A DNA stretch of 64,000 nt from Bacillota bacterium (lineage in GTDB: Bacteria; Bacillota; Clostridia; Christensenellales; UMGS416): the NCBI GenBank assembly GCA_023410875.1, contig JAEYPH010000080.1:1-64000 (forward strand). Direction: 5' to 3'. A program made the translations under genes and the position numbers. The stretch's first letter is position 1; each line of letters begins with the position of its first letter. The notes below the pieces were generated by a model. That model was not told where the DNA came from and did no database searches. It was given only the letters and a program-made list of their open reading frames with translations. Below, piece by piece: positions 24,789 through 33,409 of the stretch.

Positions 24789-25283
24789 ATGAGTGAACGA
24801 ACGAACACCAGCGAGTTGGAGGACATGCAGCGCAGCCGCTACCTGGCGTTCACGGTTGGGTCCGAAACCTATGGGATCGAAATTGGGAATGTGAAAGAGA
24901 TCATCGGTCTGCAACCCATCACGCCTCTGCCGGAGGCGCCTGGCCATGTGAAGGGCATCATCAATCTGCGCGGCAGGATCATTCCCGTGGTCTCCTCCCG
25001 TCTGCGTTTCGGCATGCCGGAAGCGGACTACACCGACCGGACCTGCATTGTCGTCATTCAAAGCGCCGACGCCGATGTGGGCCTCGTTGTGGACAGCGTG
25101 TCGGAAGTGCTGCCAATCAACGAAGAGAACATTGTGCCCCCGCCTGCCTTGCAACCCTCTGGCAAGGCGGCGGTCGTCAGGGGCATCGGCATGGTGGGAA
25201 ATGACGTAAAGCTGCTGCTGGACTGCCAGACACTGTTCTGCGACGAAGAGCGGAGCATTTATGAAAAGGAGATAAACCTATGA
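24789..25283 (+). CDS. cheW: chemotaxis coupling protein CheW
   Basis: A 164-residue CheW-domain protein which couples chemoreceptors to the CheA kinase. Seen: RYLAFTVGSETYGIEIGNVKEI, the conserved ITPLPEAPGHVKGIINLRGRIIPVV and VGLVVDSVSEVL, all standard CheW motifs in their usual order and spacing. GGAGGT lies 6 bases before ATG. It overlaps the receptor gene's ATG by four bases (ATGA type), so the two are made together. No cheA, cheR or cheB is seen in the window, so the pair must work with a kinase encoded elsewhere. Confidence 0.9.
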   Translation: MSERTNTSELEDMQRSRYLAFTVGSETYGIEIGNVKEIIGLQPITPLPEAPGHVKGIINLRGRIIPVVSSRLRFGMPEADYTDRTCIVVIQSADADVGLVVDSVSEVLPINEENIVPPPALQPSGKAAVVRGIGMVGNDVKLLLDCQTLFCDEERSIYEKEINL

Positions 25284-28200
25284 AAATCGCGGTCAAACTA
25301 TCCATCGCATTCATCGCCGTCGCATTGATCACGCTGGTGATCGGCGTGGTGAGCATCATTGAGCTTAACAGCGTGGGCAACAGTCACGAAATGCTGTTTA
25401 GAACCTACGGCAATTCGCAGGGCTTGCTGGGCAAGGTCTATACTTCCATCCTGCAGAATCGCCTGGCTATCCGCGACGTCGTGCTGTCACAGGACGACGC
25501 CAAGGTCGCGCCGACCGCGGAAAAGATGAAGGGCTATGATCAGGCGATCGCCGGCAACATGGCCGAACTTGCAACTCTCTTTATCGCCGAAAAAGACCTG
25601 GCCGCCTATGAAGAGCTGCAGGAAGCTGTGCAGGATTACCTGGACGTGCGCGACGAGGCCTTTGCGCTGGTGCAGCAGGGCAACTACGCCGATGCCAAGG
25701 CCCTCATGGAGTCCGACCGGGTCATCAACATCGTGGGCCACCTGGATAAGGATATCACCAGCATTATCGACACCAACATCCAGACCGCCGAAGAGCACAT
25801 GGATGTCATGTCCAGCAACGGACAGACCTTGAACTTGATTTTCATCATCGTTATGATCGTCAGCTTCGTGGGCGCCCTGGCTTTGGGCTTCACGATGGCC
25901 CGCTCCATCAGCAAGCCGATTGCCGCCGTCGTGAAGGCTGCCGACCAGCTGGCCGTCGGTGACACCAACATCAGCCTGAACATCCATACAAAGGATGAAA
26001 CCGGCATGCTCGCCCGCTCCTTTGAGCGCATGGTGGCGGCGCTGCGCGGCCTCGTGACCGACGCCAACATGCTCGTAGACGCGGCCATGGAGGGCAAGCT
26101 CTCCACCCGTGCCGACGCAACGGCCCACCAAGGCGACTACCGCCGCATCGTAGACGGCGTGAACCGCACGCTGGATGCGGTGATCGAACCGCTCAATGCG
26201 GCTTCTGAGCAGCTGGATCGAATGGCTGCTGGCGCAGACCTGCCGTTGATCGACGCCGATCTGTACAAAGGTGATTTCAAAACCATCGTAAACAATCTGA
26301 ACAAGGTACGCGAATCCCTGTACCTTTTGCTTGAGGATTCGGGGATGCTTGCCCAAGGCGCGTCTGAGGGCAGGCTGTCGACGAGGGCCGATGTTTCCAG
26401 GCACAAGGGGGGGTATGCTACGCTGATCAAGGGCATCAACGACACCCTGGATGCGGTCATCATACCGCTGAACGTGGCTGCAAACTATGTGGATCGCATC
26501 TCCAAGGGAGACATTCCCGAGAAGATTACAGCCAGTTACAACGGCGATTTCAATACGATCAAGAACAACCTGAACACCTGCATCGACGCGGTGAACCTGT
26601 TGGTCGAAGATGCAAACATGCTGTCTGCCGCCGCCGTGGAAGGGCGCCTGGCAACCCGCGCCGACGCAACGCGTCACCGGGGAGACTTCCGCAAGGTTGT
26701 CAAGGGCGTCAATGACACACTGGACGCCGTAACGGGGCCGCTGAGTGTGGCCGCCAACTATGTAGACCGGATCAGCAAAGGTGACATCCCCGAAAAGATC
26801 ACAGCCAGCTACAACGGCGACTTCAACACGATCAAGAACAACCTGAACACCTGCATCGACGCGGTGAATCTGTTGGTTTCCGACGCCAATATGCTGTCCA
26901 GTTCCGCGGTCGAGGGCAAACTGGCAACCCGCGCCGACGCATCCCGCCATCAAGGTGATTTCTGTAAAGTCGTCAAAGGTGTCAATGACACGCTGGACGC
27001 GGTCATTCTTCCGCTGAACATGGCTGCAAATTATGTCGACCGTATCTCCAAAGGCGACATCCCGGAAAAAATCACCGCCGGCTACAACGGCGACTTCAAT
27101 ACGATCAAGAGCAACCTGAACACCTGCATCGACGCGGTGAACCGGCTCATCGGCGATGTCAACGCACTGTCCGCCGCCGCCGTGCAAGGAAACTTTGCGA
27201 CCCGCGCCGATGCGGCCAAGCACCAGGGCGACTTCCGCAGGATCGTTGAAGGCGTCAATGCCACGCTGGACAGCATCGTTACACCCATCAACGAAGTGAT
27301 GAGCGTGATGCACAAGATAGCTCTCAACGATTTCACAGTTAAAATGGAGGGCACTTACTCCGGCATGCCGCAGGAGCTGGCCCAGAGCATCAATGAGACC
27401 CACCATAAGCTCATCGACATACAGACCGTCATGGTGAACCTGTCCCAAGGAAACACGACCCAGCTGGAGGGGTACCAGAAGATCGGCAAACGCAGCGAGA
27501 ACGATAAGCTGATGCCGGCGATTATCGGCTGCATGCAGACGATCAACAGCCTGGTGGACGAGGCCGGCCGCCTGTCCCGGGAGGCCGCCGCCGGCAACCT
27601 CCAGGTGCGGGGGGATGCTTCAGGCTTCCAGGGGATGTACATCCGCGTCATCGAGGGCATCAACGGCATGCTGGATGCCGTGGCCGAGCCGTTGAACGAA
27701 GCGCAGACGGTGCTGGCTGCCATGGCCGACAACGATTACACCACCGACATGAGCACCGATTACAACGGCAGTTACCGCACGCTGGCCGAATCGGTGAATC
27801 GCGTGCAGGATACGCTCAATGAAGTGCTGGGCGACCTGGCCAGCGCCGCCGAACAGGTGTCCAGCGGTACCCGTCAGGTCAGCGACGGCAGCCAGGCTCT
27901 CTCCCAGGGCGCCACCGAGCAGGCCAGCGCCATCGAAGAGCTGTCGGCGTCGATCACGGAGATTGCCGCACAGACCAGGCAGAACGCCATGAATGCCAGC
28001 CAAGCCAGCAGCCTCTCGGTGGCGGCCAAGCAGAATGCCGAGACCGGCAACACCCAGATGGGCCAGATGCTGCAATCCATGAATGAGATCAACGAAGCTT
28101 CGACCGGCATCAGCCGCATCATCAAGGTCATCGACGATATCGCTTTCCAGACAAATCTGCTGGCATTGAACGCCGCCGTAGAGGCTGCCCGTGCCGGGCA

Positions 28201-28699
28201 GCATGGCAAGGGCTTTGCGGTGGTGGCCGAGGAAGTGCGCAACCTGGCTGCCCGCAGCGCCAACGCCGCCAAGGAGACAACGGCGATGATCGAGAGCTCC
28301 ATTGTGAAGGTGGGTGGCGGCACAAAGATCGCCAACGACACGGCCAAGGCGCTGGTGCGCATCGTGGAAGGTGTGGATCAGGTATCCCAGCTGTTGGGAG
28401 GCATTGCCACGGCCAGCAATGACCAGGCCACCGCCGTGGCCCAGGTGAACCGGGGTATCGAGCAGGTGAGCCAGGTCGTACAGACCAACAGCGCCACCGC
28501 CGAGGAGAGCGCCGCTACCAGCGAAGAGCTCTCCGGGCAGGCGGAGATGCTCAAAGAAATGGTGAGCCGCTTCCGCCTGAAGGGCCAAGCCAGCAAGGCC
28601 GCGCCCACTGCCCGGGCGGCCTTGGCTGCCGGCCGTGAGGAACCCCGTTCCACCCGCAAACGCATCAGCCTGACCGACCGGGAGTTCGGGAAGTACTAA
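25280..28699 (+). CDS. methyl-accepting chemotaxis protein with tandem 91-residue HAMP-like repeats
   Basis: A 1139-residue receptor, about twice usual size. Seen: TM1 about residues 7-29; a four-helix-bundle periplasmic-type sensor (4HB_MCP) to ~180; TM2 about 183-207; a canonical HAMP to ~260; then a poly-HAMP region of about 550 residues. Its core holds three nearly identical units in which AANYVDRISKGDIPEKITA starts at residues 400, 491 and 582, exactly 273 bp apart, flanked by more diverged units; then the signalling tip (IDDIAFQTNLLALNAAVEAARAG...GKGFAVVAEEVRNLA, ~953-990) with methylation-helix glutamine/glutamate-rich arms. Fungal class III kinases use similar 90-92-residue repeats. 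No CheR-tethering pentapeptide is seen at the C-terminus. Confidence 0.9.
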   Translation: MKIAVKLSIAFIAVALITLVIGVVSIIELNSVGNSHEMLFRTYGNSQGLLGKVYTSILQNRLAIRDVVLSQDDAKVAPTAEKMKGYDQAIAGNMAELATLFIAEKDLAAYEELQEAVQDYLDVRDEAFALVQQGNYADAKALMESDRVINIVGHLDKDITSIIDTNIQTAEEHMDVMSSNGQTLNLIFIIVMIVSFVGALALGFTMARSISKPIAAVVKAADQLAVGDTNISLNIHTKDETGMLARSFERMVAALRGLVTDANMLVDAAMEGKLSTRADATAHQGDYRRIVDGVNRTLDAVIEPLNAASEQLDRMAAGADLPLIDADLYKGDFKTIVNNLNKVRESLYLLLEDSGMLAQGASEGRLSTRADVSRHKGGYATLIKGINDTLDAVIIPLNVAANYVDRISKGDIPEKITASYNGDFNTIKNNLNTCIDAVNLLVEDANMLSAAAVEGRLATRADATRHRGDFRKVVKGVNDTLDAVTGPLSVAANYVDRISKGDIPEKITASYNGDFNTIKNNLNTCIDAVNLLVSDANMLSSSAVEGKLATRADASRHQGDFCKVVKGVNDTLDAVILPLNMAANYVDRISKGDIPEKITAGYNGDFNTIKSNLNTCIDAVNRLIGDVNALSAAAVQGNFATRADAAKHQGDFRRIVEGVNATLDSIVTPINEVMSVMHKIALNDFTVKMEGTYSGMPQELAQSINETHHKLIDIQTVMVNLSQGNTTQLEGYQKIGKRSENDKLMPAIIGCMQTINSLVDEAGRLSREAAAGNLQVRGDASGFQGMYIRVIEGINGMLDAVAEPLNEAQTVLAAMADNDYTTDMSTDYNGSYRTLAESVNRVQDTLNEVLGDLASAAEQVSSGTRQVSDGSQALSQGATEQASAIEELSASITEIAAQTRQNAMNASQASSLSVAAKQNAETGNTQMGQMLQSMNEINEASTGISRIIKVIDDIAFQTNLLALNAAVEAARAGQHGKGFAVVAEEVRNLAARSANAAKETTAMIESSIVKVGGGTKIANDTAKALVRIVEGVDQVSQLLGGIATASNDQATAVAQVNRGIEQVSQVVQTNSATAEESAATSEELSGQAEMLKEMVSRFRLKGQASKAAPTARAALAAGREEPRSTRKRISLTDREFGKY
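26477..27295 (+). repeat. in-gene tandem repeat, 273-bp unit, three close copies
   Basis: Copies start at 26477, 26750 and 27023 inside the chemoreceptor gene. The run from AANYVDR to NTCIDAVN is almost identical in all three. The unit is a whole number of codons (91), so copy number can change without frameshift by recombination. Confidence 0.85.
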
Positions 28700-28725
28700 A
28701 GAACTAGAAGCATAAACCATGACAC

Positions 28726-28755
28726 GAAGGCACGCCGCACGGCGTGCCTTCTTAA
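28726..28755 (+). terminator. intrinsic terminator
   Basis: GAAGGCACGCC (28726-28736) pairs with GGCGTGCCTTC (28741-28751) around GCAC, followed by TTAATT. It ends the cheW-receptor unit. Confidence 0.8.
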
Positions 28756-28813
28756 TTCAGGAGATAAAATGAAGCTGAAATCCAAGGCCCTGTTCTTAAG
28801 GTACAAGAGTTTG

Positions 28814-28819
28814 TATAAT
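28814..28819 (+). promoter_or_regulatory. -10 element (TATAAT) upstream of the MEMO-AMMECR1 gene
   Basis: TATAAT at 28814-28819 has TTCTTA (28793-28798) 15 bases upstream as a weak -35. It is the best promoter candidate for the AmmeMemoRadiSam pair. Confidence 0.4.
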
Positions 28820-28920
28820 AGAGGTAGCGTGGGTGTATGAACGCAAGCAAGAAACTCAGAATAGGAAGGCGTATCTGCCAGTCGCGTCTATTTGCGATAG
28901 AATAGGGAAGGTGAGGCTTC

Positions 28921-30303
28921 ATGGCCGTTTTAGCTGGGTACATCGTTCCCCATCCGCCGCTGATTGTCCCTTCGGTTGGCCGGGGGCAGGAAAAAAAGAT
29001 CGCATCCACCATAGAGAGTTATCGCGCCATCGCACAGGAGATAGCCTCGCTTCAACCGGATACCATCGTCGTGATTTCCCCTCATGCTGTGATGTACTGC
29101 GACTACCTGCATATTTCCCCTGGTAAGTCTGCCAGGGGAGACCTTTTGCGGTTCGGCTCGCCGGATTCTTATGAAATACAATACGACACCGAACTGGTCC
29201 GTGAAATTTCCGCGCTTTGCAGGGAACAGGGCTTTCCGGCTGGTACACAAGGCGAAGAAGACCGTTCCCTCGACCACGGAACCATTGTCCCGCTGCACTT
29301 TATAGTAGAAGCGTATCCTGACGCCCGATATCTCCGGATCGGTATATCGGGGCTGTCGCCGCAGGAACATTACCGGTTCGGCATGCTGATACAGCAGGCG
29401 GCCCAGCGGCTGGACAGGGGGGTCCTCGTTGTCGCCAGCGGCGATCTGTCACACAAGCTTAAGGCCGATGGCCCCTATGGCTTCTCCCCTGATGGGCCTA
29501 TCCTGGATACTGCTCTTCAGGATATCATGCAGTCCGGCAATTTCATCGACTTCCTCCGCTTAAGCCCAAGCCTGTGTGAGAATGCGGCGGAATGCGGCTT
29601 GCGCGGTTTTATCATGATGGCCGGCGCGCTGGATGGCCGCAAGGTGGAGCCACGCTTGCTATCCTATGAAGGACCGTTTGGCGTGGGCTATGCCGTCGCT
29701 TCGTTTCCCGTCGTTGCAGAGGACGCATTGCGCAGCTTTCTCGCCGTTGCCCAAGAAGAGGCCGCTCAGAGAATCAACATCATACGCTCGAAGGAAGACC
29801 CGTATGTGCGGCTTGCCAGGGAGACGCTGGAGAATTACATCAAAACCGGCAAGCCCATGGAAATGCCCGCCGGGTTGCCCGAAGAAATGCTACGGCTTCG
29901 GGCTGGCGCATTTGTGTCCATCAAAAAACATGGCAATCTTCGCGGTTGCATTGGCACGACCGCGCCCACCCAAAAGACGCTTGCGCTGGAAATCATGCAC
30001 AATGCGATATCTTCCGGCACGGCGGATCCGCGCTTCTCACCCATTGTTGCTTCGGAACTTCCAGACCTGGTTTACAACGTGGATGTGCTCTCCGCTGCGG
30101 AACCGGCGCAGGACAAATCCGCCCTCGATGCCAAGCGATACGGTGTGATCGTCACCCGAGGCAACCGTCGAGGCTTGCTGCTGCCCAACCTGGAAGGCGT
30201 GGATAGCGTAGAACAACAACTGGCAATCGCTTGCCAAAAGGCGGGCATCTCCCCATCGCAAAGCTACACGATAGAGCGTTTTGAGGTCGTTAGGCATACA
30301 TGA
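28921..30303 (+). CDS. amrB-amrA: AmmeMemoRadiSam system fusion protein: MEMO-like dioxygenase plus AMMECR1 domain
   Basis: A 460-residue fusion. Residues ~1-265 form a MEMO1/extradiol dioxygenase III-like domain: YIVPHPPLIVPSVG, VVISPHAVMY, DRSLDHGTIVPLHF and VVASGDLSHKL supply metal-binding histidines and acids. Residues ~275-460 form an AMMECR1 domain: DPYVRLARETLENYI, KHGNLRGCIGTTAPT and a final FEVVRH. The two domains, plus the radical SAM enzyme encoded next, form the AmmeMemoRadiSam group; the radical SAM product has a conserved link but its chemistry is not settled. The gene ends overlapping the next by ATGA. The fusion is found in other Clostridia. The chosen ATG has a GGTGAGG ribosome site. 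Confidence 0.88.
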   Translation: MAVLAGYIVPHPPLIVPSVGRGQEKKIASTIESYRAIAQEIASLQPDTIVVISPHAVMYCDYLHISPGKSARGDLLRFGSPDSYEIQYDTELVREISALCREQGFPAGTQGEEDRSLDHGTIVPLHFIVEAYPDARYLRIGISGLSPQEHYRFGMLIQQAAQRLDRGVLVVASGDLSHKLKADGPYGFSPDGPILDTALQDIMQSGNFIDFLRLSPSLCENAAECGLRGFIMMAGALDGRKVEPRLLSYEGPFGVGYAVASFPVVAEDALRSFLAVAQEEAAQRINIIRSKEDPYVRLARETLENYIKTGKPMEMPAGLPEEMLRLRAGAFVSIKKHGNLRGCIGTTAPTQKTLALEIMHNAISSGTADPRFSPIVASELPDLVYNVDVLSAAEPAQDKSALDAKRYGVIVTRGNRRGLLLPNLEGVDSVEQQLAIACQKAGISPSQSYTIERFEVVRHT

Positions 30304-31154
30304 AGCCTGCGCTGTACTACGAAAAAGGATCGGACGGCGCGGTCAAGTGCCTGCTTTGCCCCCATGGCTGCGTTATACCAAGGGGAAAGAAGGGGAGATG
30401 CCTTGCCCGTGTGAACAAAGACGGCGAGCTGTACGCCCAGAGCTTTGGCCGTATCACGTCGATCGCGCTGGATCCGATCGAGAAAAAGCCGCTGCTGCAT
30501 TTCTTCCCGGGGAGCACGATATTGTCTCTGGGCAGCTATGGATGCAACTTTCGCTGCGCCTTTTGCCAGAATCACGAGATTTCCATGGGAGAGGCGCAAT
30601 GGAAGAGCATGGAGCCCGCGAATGTGGCGGCTTTGAGTCTTGATCTGCGCGCCCGAGGGAACATCGGCGTGGCCTATACTTACAATGAGCCGCTGATCGC
30701 CTTCGAGTTTCTGCAGGCATGCGCGGCGCTGATCCATCGTCAGGGGCAGAAGAATGTGCTGGTCACAAACGGCTTTGTCAACCCGGAGCCCTTTCACGCG
30801 CTCCTGCCTGCCATCGATGCGATGAACATCGATCTTAAGAGTTTCTCACCGTTGTTTTATGGAGAACTCGGCGGTGATCCGGAGACCGTCAAGGGCACGA
30901 TTGCCGCCGCCGCAAAGGCTTGCCACGTGGAAGTGACGACGCTTGTCGTTCCTGGAAAAAATGACTCCTTGCAGGAAATGGAGGCGCTTGCGGCCTGGCT
31001 CGGGCAGATCGATCGGACGATCCCTCTGCATATCACACGCTTCTTTCCACGGTATCAGATGGTGGATGCATCCGCCACACCACTGGAGACCTTGCACACA
31101 TTGGCCCAGGTTGCGAAAGAGCATCTGCAAACTGTGCATCTGGGCAATTGTTGA
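30300..31154 (+). CDS. amrS: AmmeMemoRadiSam system radical SAM enzyme
   Basis: A 284-residue radical SAM protein. Seen: an N-terminal CLLCPHGCVIPRGKKGRC with four cysteines typical of this subfamily, then the [4Fe-4S] motif CNFRCAFC at residues 82-89 (Cx3Cx2C), VAYTYNEPLI near 123, and a NIDLKSF segment near 180. It is translationally coupled to the MEMO-AMMECR1 fusion by ATGA overlap. The protein is slightly shorter than many family members (about 330 residues). Unlike PFL activases it lacks the second ferredoxin cluster insertion, so it is not a likely partner of the glycyl radical enzyme at 12.2 kb. Confidence 0.88.
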   Translation: MKPALYYEKGSDGAVKCLLCPHGCVIPRGKKGRCLARVNKDGELYAQSFGRITSIALDPIEKKPLLHFFPGSTILSLGSYGCNFRCAFCQNHEISMGEAQWKSMEPANVAALSLDLRARGNIGVAYTYNEPLIAFEFLQACAALIHRQGQKNVLVTNGFVNPEPFHALLPAIDAMNIDLKSFSPLFYGELGGDPETVKGTIAAAAKACHVEVTTLVVPGKNDSLQEMEALAAWLGQIDRTIPLHITRFFPRYQMVDASATPLETLHTLAQVAKEHLQTVHLGNC

Positions 31155-31184
31155 TGCAGCATAAAACGGGAAGGGGGACTACCC

Positions 31185-31973
31185 ATGAAGACCGTCGTCA
31201 TCACCGGAAGCTCCAGAGGGTTGGGGCTTTGTATGGCCCGTGAATTCCTGATGGCCGGCTGCAATGTGGCCGTTTCCGGCAGCTCCGAGGCGTCGCTGGC
31301 ATCCGCCGCAAAGGAGCTGGGCAAGTTCGGGGATAAGGTTCTCTTCATCCCCTGCGACGTGCGCGTGTGGACTGACGTGGAGAAGCTTTGGAATTCGGCG
31401 GCGGAGAAATGGGGCCGCGTGGATATCTGGATCAACAACGCCGGACGGAACGCGCCCTTTGAGCTGGTCCACAATACGCAGCAGTCTTATATACACGCCG
31501 TGGTGGACACCAACCTGAAGGGGATGATCTATGGTTCGCAGGTGGCTGCCGCGCGTATGCTGGCGCAGGGCGGGGGGCAAATCTGGAACATGGAGGGGCT
31601 CGGCTCCAACGGCATGATAGAGGCCCGTACGGTGCTCTACGGCACCACAAAGGCGGCGCTGACGTATTTCACAAAGGGGCTGGCCAAGGAGCTGGCAGGC
31701 ACTGGCGTGCTGGCAGGCCTGCTATCCCCGGGCATGATGCTGACAGAATTCATCACGAAAGGGCCGGACGGGGAACCCTCGCCCGCGATTGCGCAGCAGC
31801 GGTTCCGAAAGGTCTTCAACATTCTGGCCGACCGGCCAGAGACCGTGGCGGCGTTCTTTATTCCAAGGATACTGGGGAATGAGAAAAACGGCGTTCATCT
31901 GGAATGGCTGACTGGGTGGAAGGCGGCTTTCCGGTTTACGGCGGCACCGTTTAGCAAGCGAAAGCTGGTGTAG
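31185..31973 (+). CDS. SDR family NAD(P)-dependent oxidoreductase, NOL/NYC1-like branch
   Basis: A 262-residue short-chain dehydrogenase. Seen: cofactor motif TGSSRGLG (residues 7-14), NNAG (84-87), active-site Tyr152 and Lys156 in YGTTK. The stretch around the catalytic serine reads WNMEGLGSNG, so Ser141 lies 11 residues before the Tyr rather than 13; a NM.G.GS.G pattern of this kind is, from memory, seen in chlorophyll(ide) b reductases (NOL/NYC1) and their bacterial relatives. No photosynthesis genes exist here, so the substrate is unknown. GGAAGGGGG precedes ATG. It is 30 bases downstream of the radical SAM gene and may be cotranscribed. Confidence 0.83.
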   Translation: MKTVVITGSSRGLGLCMAREFLMAGCNVAVSGSSEASLASAAKELGKFGDKVLFIPCDVRVWTDVEKLWNSAAEKWGRVDIWINNAGRNAPFELVHNTQQSYIHAVVDTNLKGMIYGSQVAAARMLAQGGGQIWNMEGLGSNGMIEARTVLYGTTKAALTYFTKGLAKELAGTGVLAGLLSPGMMLTEFITKGPDGEPSPAIAQQRFRKVFNILADRPETVAAFFIPRILGNEKNGVHLEWLTGWKAAFRFTAAPFSKRKLV

Positions 31974-32046
31974 GCCGCGTATATAGCCGGATCGGTTGAA
32001 GTGTGAATACAGCCCCTGCCCGCAAAGAGCAGGGGCTGCGCTGTTC

Positions 32047-33219
32047 CTAGATCGGCTCCGTGGCGAGGACAACTCCGTTGATTTCCACGTCCTCCCCAAC
32101 CTCGATGAGAAGGCACTTTACGCCTCTGCTGTCGGTCACCATTTTCAGCGCGTTCAGGTTCTGAGGGCTGATCGCGATATTTGCATTGGCTGTTTCGATT
32201 TTAAGCGATTTCGAGTTGTAATCCGGGATGATGTTGGAGGCCTTGAAGTCCAAATTCCCACCGGCAATATCGGAGTAGATCGTTTCAAAGGACGACGTAT
32301 CGACTCCATTGTCTTGCAGAATCGTCTCGATCGCCCTCATGTTGACAGTCGGAGTGTCCTCTTCGCTGGCATAGGCAATGGCGTCGTTGATTTGCTCATA
32401 GATGCCCTTGATCGTTTCGGCCTTTGCCTTCTCACCCACGGCAACCTTTATGATCTCATCGAATTTTTCTTTTTCCTCGCTGGCAGACAGGGCATAGGAG
32501 CAATCGAGAACCGTCTCGATGAAGGGGAAGTTCCGTTGGTTGGCCTTGGAGGTATAATAGATGACGCTGTTCACATCTGAGAGGTTGTCCGTAAAGGCGG
32601 GGAACATGAACCCTTCTAGAGGCGCGTCCAGATTGACCACGATCTCCAGTGCGGAGCTTGCGCTGAATACGCCGGCCGGAGGATCGAACCGCAAAACGCG
32701 CTTTGGGGCAACGACCTTGTTGATGCTGCACATTATGAACTCATGGGCATACTGCGTGTCATCAAAGCCCATGCCGTCGTCGGACTCGCCCATCTGGTTC
32801 TGCTTTTTTCTGTAAGCCTTGCGATACTGAGCCTTGATGAAGGTGATCACGACATCGCTCTCATAGGAATACACTTCCGCGATCTTGGCAATCACCTTGT
32901 CGGCAAGTACGGCCAGGTCTTCGATGGACTCGTTCGCCAAAAAGCGGCAGAACAGGTTCTGACCGGATTCTTCCTCTTCGCTTGGATTGAACCGCAACTC
33001 GAAGACCTTGGAATCCAAGCCGCCCGTAAGCAGCTTTTTATAGTTGCCGATGAACAGCTCCTGAACCTCGTCGTCTTTGGTTTCGAACAGGCCACCCTCT
33101 CTATGAATGACCTCTCTGGTCTGTGCCTGCATGAATACGCTATATATCTGCTTGATCTCCAAGTACGAACCATCAACCTTGAACTCTTTCCTAAGTGCCG
33201 AAATATCTTGCTTATTCAA
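32047..33219 (-). CDS. DUF4317 domain protein
   Basis: A 390-residue soluble protein of the clostridial DUF4317 family, function unknown. Seen: opening LNKQDISALRKEFK followed by IYSVFMQAQTREVI and an acidic C-terminal half with a terminal VNLDAP...-like and EVGEDVEINGVVL segment. TTG 33219 is taken as start because GGGAGG lies 7 bases upstream and the family protein begins with M-N-K; the in-frame ATG 75 bases further upstream adds residues with no family match. It is convergent with the SDR gene; GC-rich neighbours differ little in composition. It stands as a single gene. Confidence 0.8.
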   Translation of the reverse strand: MNKQDISALRKEFKVDGSYLEIKQIYSVFMQAQTREVIHREGGLFETKDDEVQELFIGNYKKLLTGGLDSKVFELRFNPSEEEESGQNLFCRFLANESIEDLAVLADKVIAKIAEVYSYESDVVITFIKAQYRKAYRKKQNQMGESDDGMGFDDTQYAHEFIMCSINKVVAPKRVLRFDPPAGVFSASSALEIVVNLDAPLEGFMFPAFTDNLSDVNSVIYYTSKANQRNFPFIETVLDCSYALSASEEKEKFDEIIKVAVGEKAKAETIKGIYEQINDAIAYASEEDTPTVNMRAIETILQDNGVDTSSFETIYSDIAGGNLDFKASNIIPDYNSKSLKIETANANIAISPQNLNALKMVTDSRGVKCLLIEVGEDVEINGVVLATEPI

Positions 33220-33343
33220 TCGATTGCCTCCCACAAAAATTTGGTATGCATCTATTATATACCAAAACCGCTGGCTGTGGGCAGTGCGTCGCAATACGTA
33301 TCTTCACGCAGCGGATGACGGCAACCGGCTGCCAAAGGCAAAA

Positions 33344-33390
33344 GAGAAGGGCTTGCCGCCCGTTTCACACAGGCGGCAAGCCCTTTTGCT
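33344..33390 (-). terminator. intrinsic terminator of the aldolase gene
   Basis: AAGGGCTTGCCGCC (33347-33360) pairs with GGCGGCAAGCCCTT (33372-33385) across an 11-base loop. On the minus strand it is followed by CTCTTTT. Confidence 0.75.
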
Positions 33391-33409
33391 TTCTGAACCG
33401 TTGCGGGTT

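Noticed and set aside
26477..27295. CRISPR-like regular repeat
   Set aside because: Units of 273 bp are contiguous and in frame within a coding gene; no short repeats or unique spacers.
25487..27448. 653-codon frame antisense to the chemoreceptor
   Set aside because: Its apparent repeats only mirror the 273-bp repeats of the receptor gene.
28769..28840. 23-codon ORF (MKLKSKALF...) with a GGAG site before the MEMO gene
   Set aside because: Overlaps the likely -10 and -35 elements and has no sign of conservation; probably leader sequence.
30300..31154. Activase for the glycyl radical enzyme
   Set aside because: The N-terminal cysteine pattern and coupling to MEMO-AMMECR1 place it in the AmmeMemoRadiSam family; the PFL activase-type features are missing.
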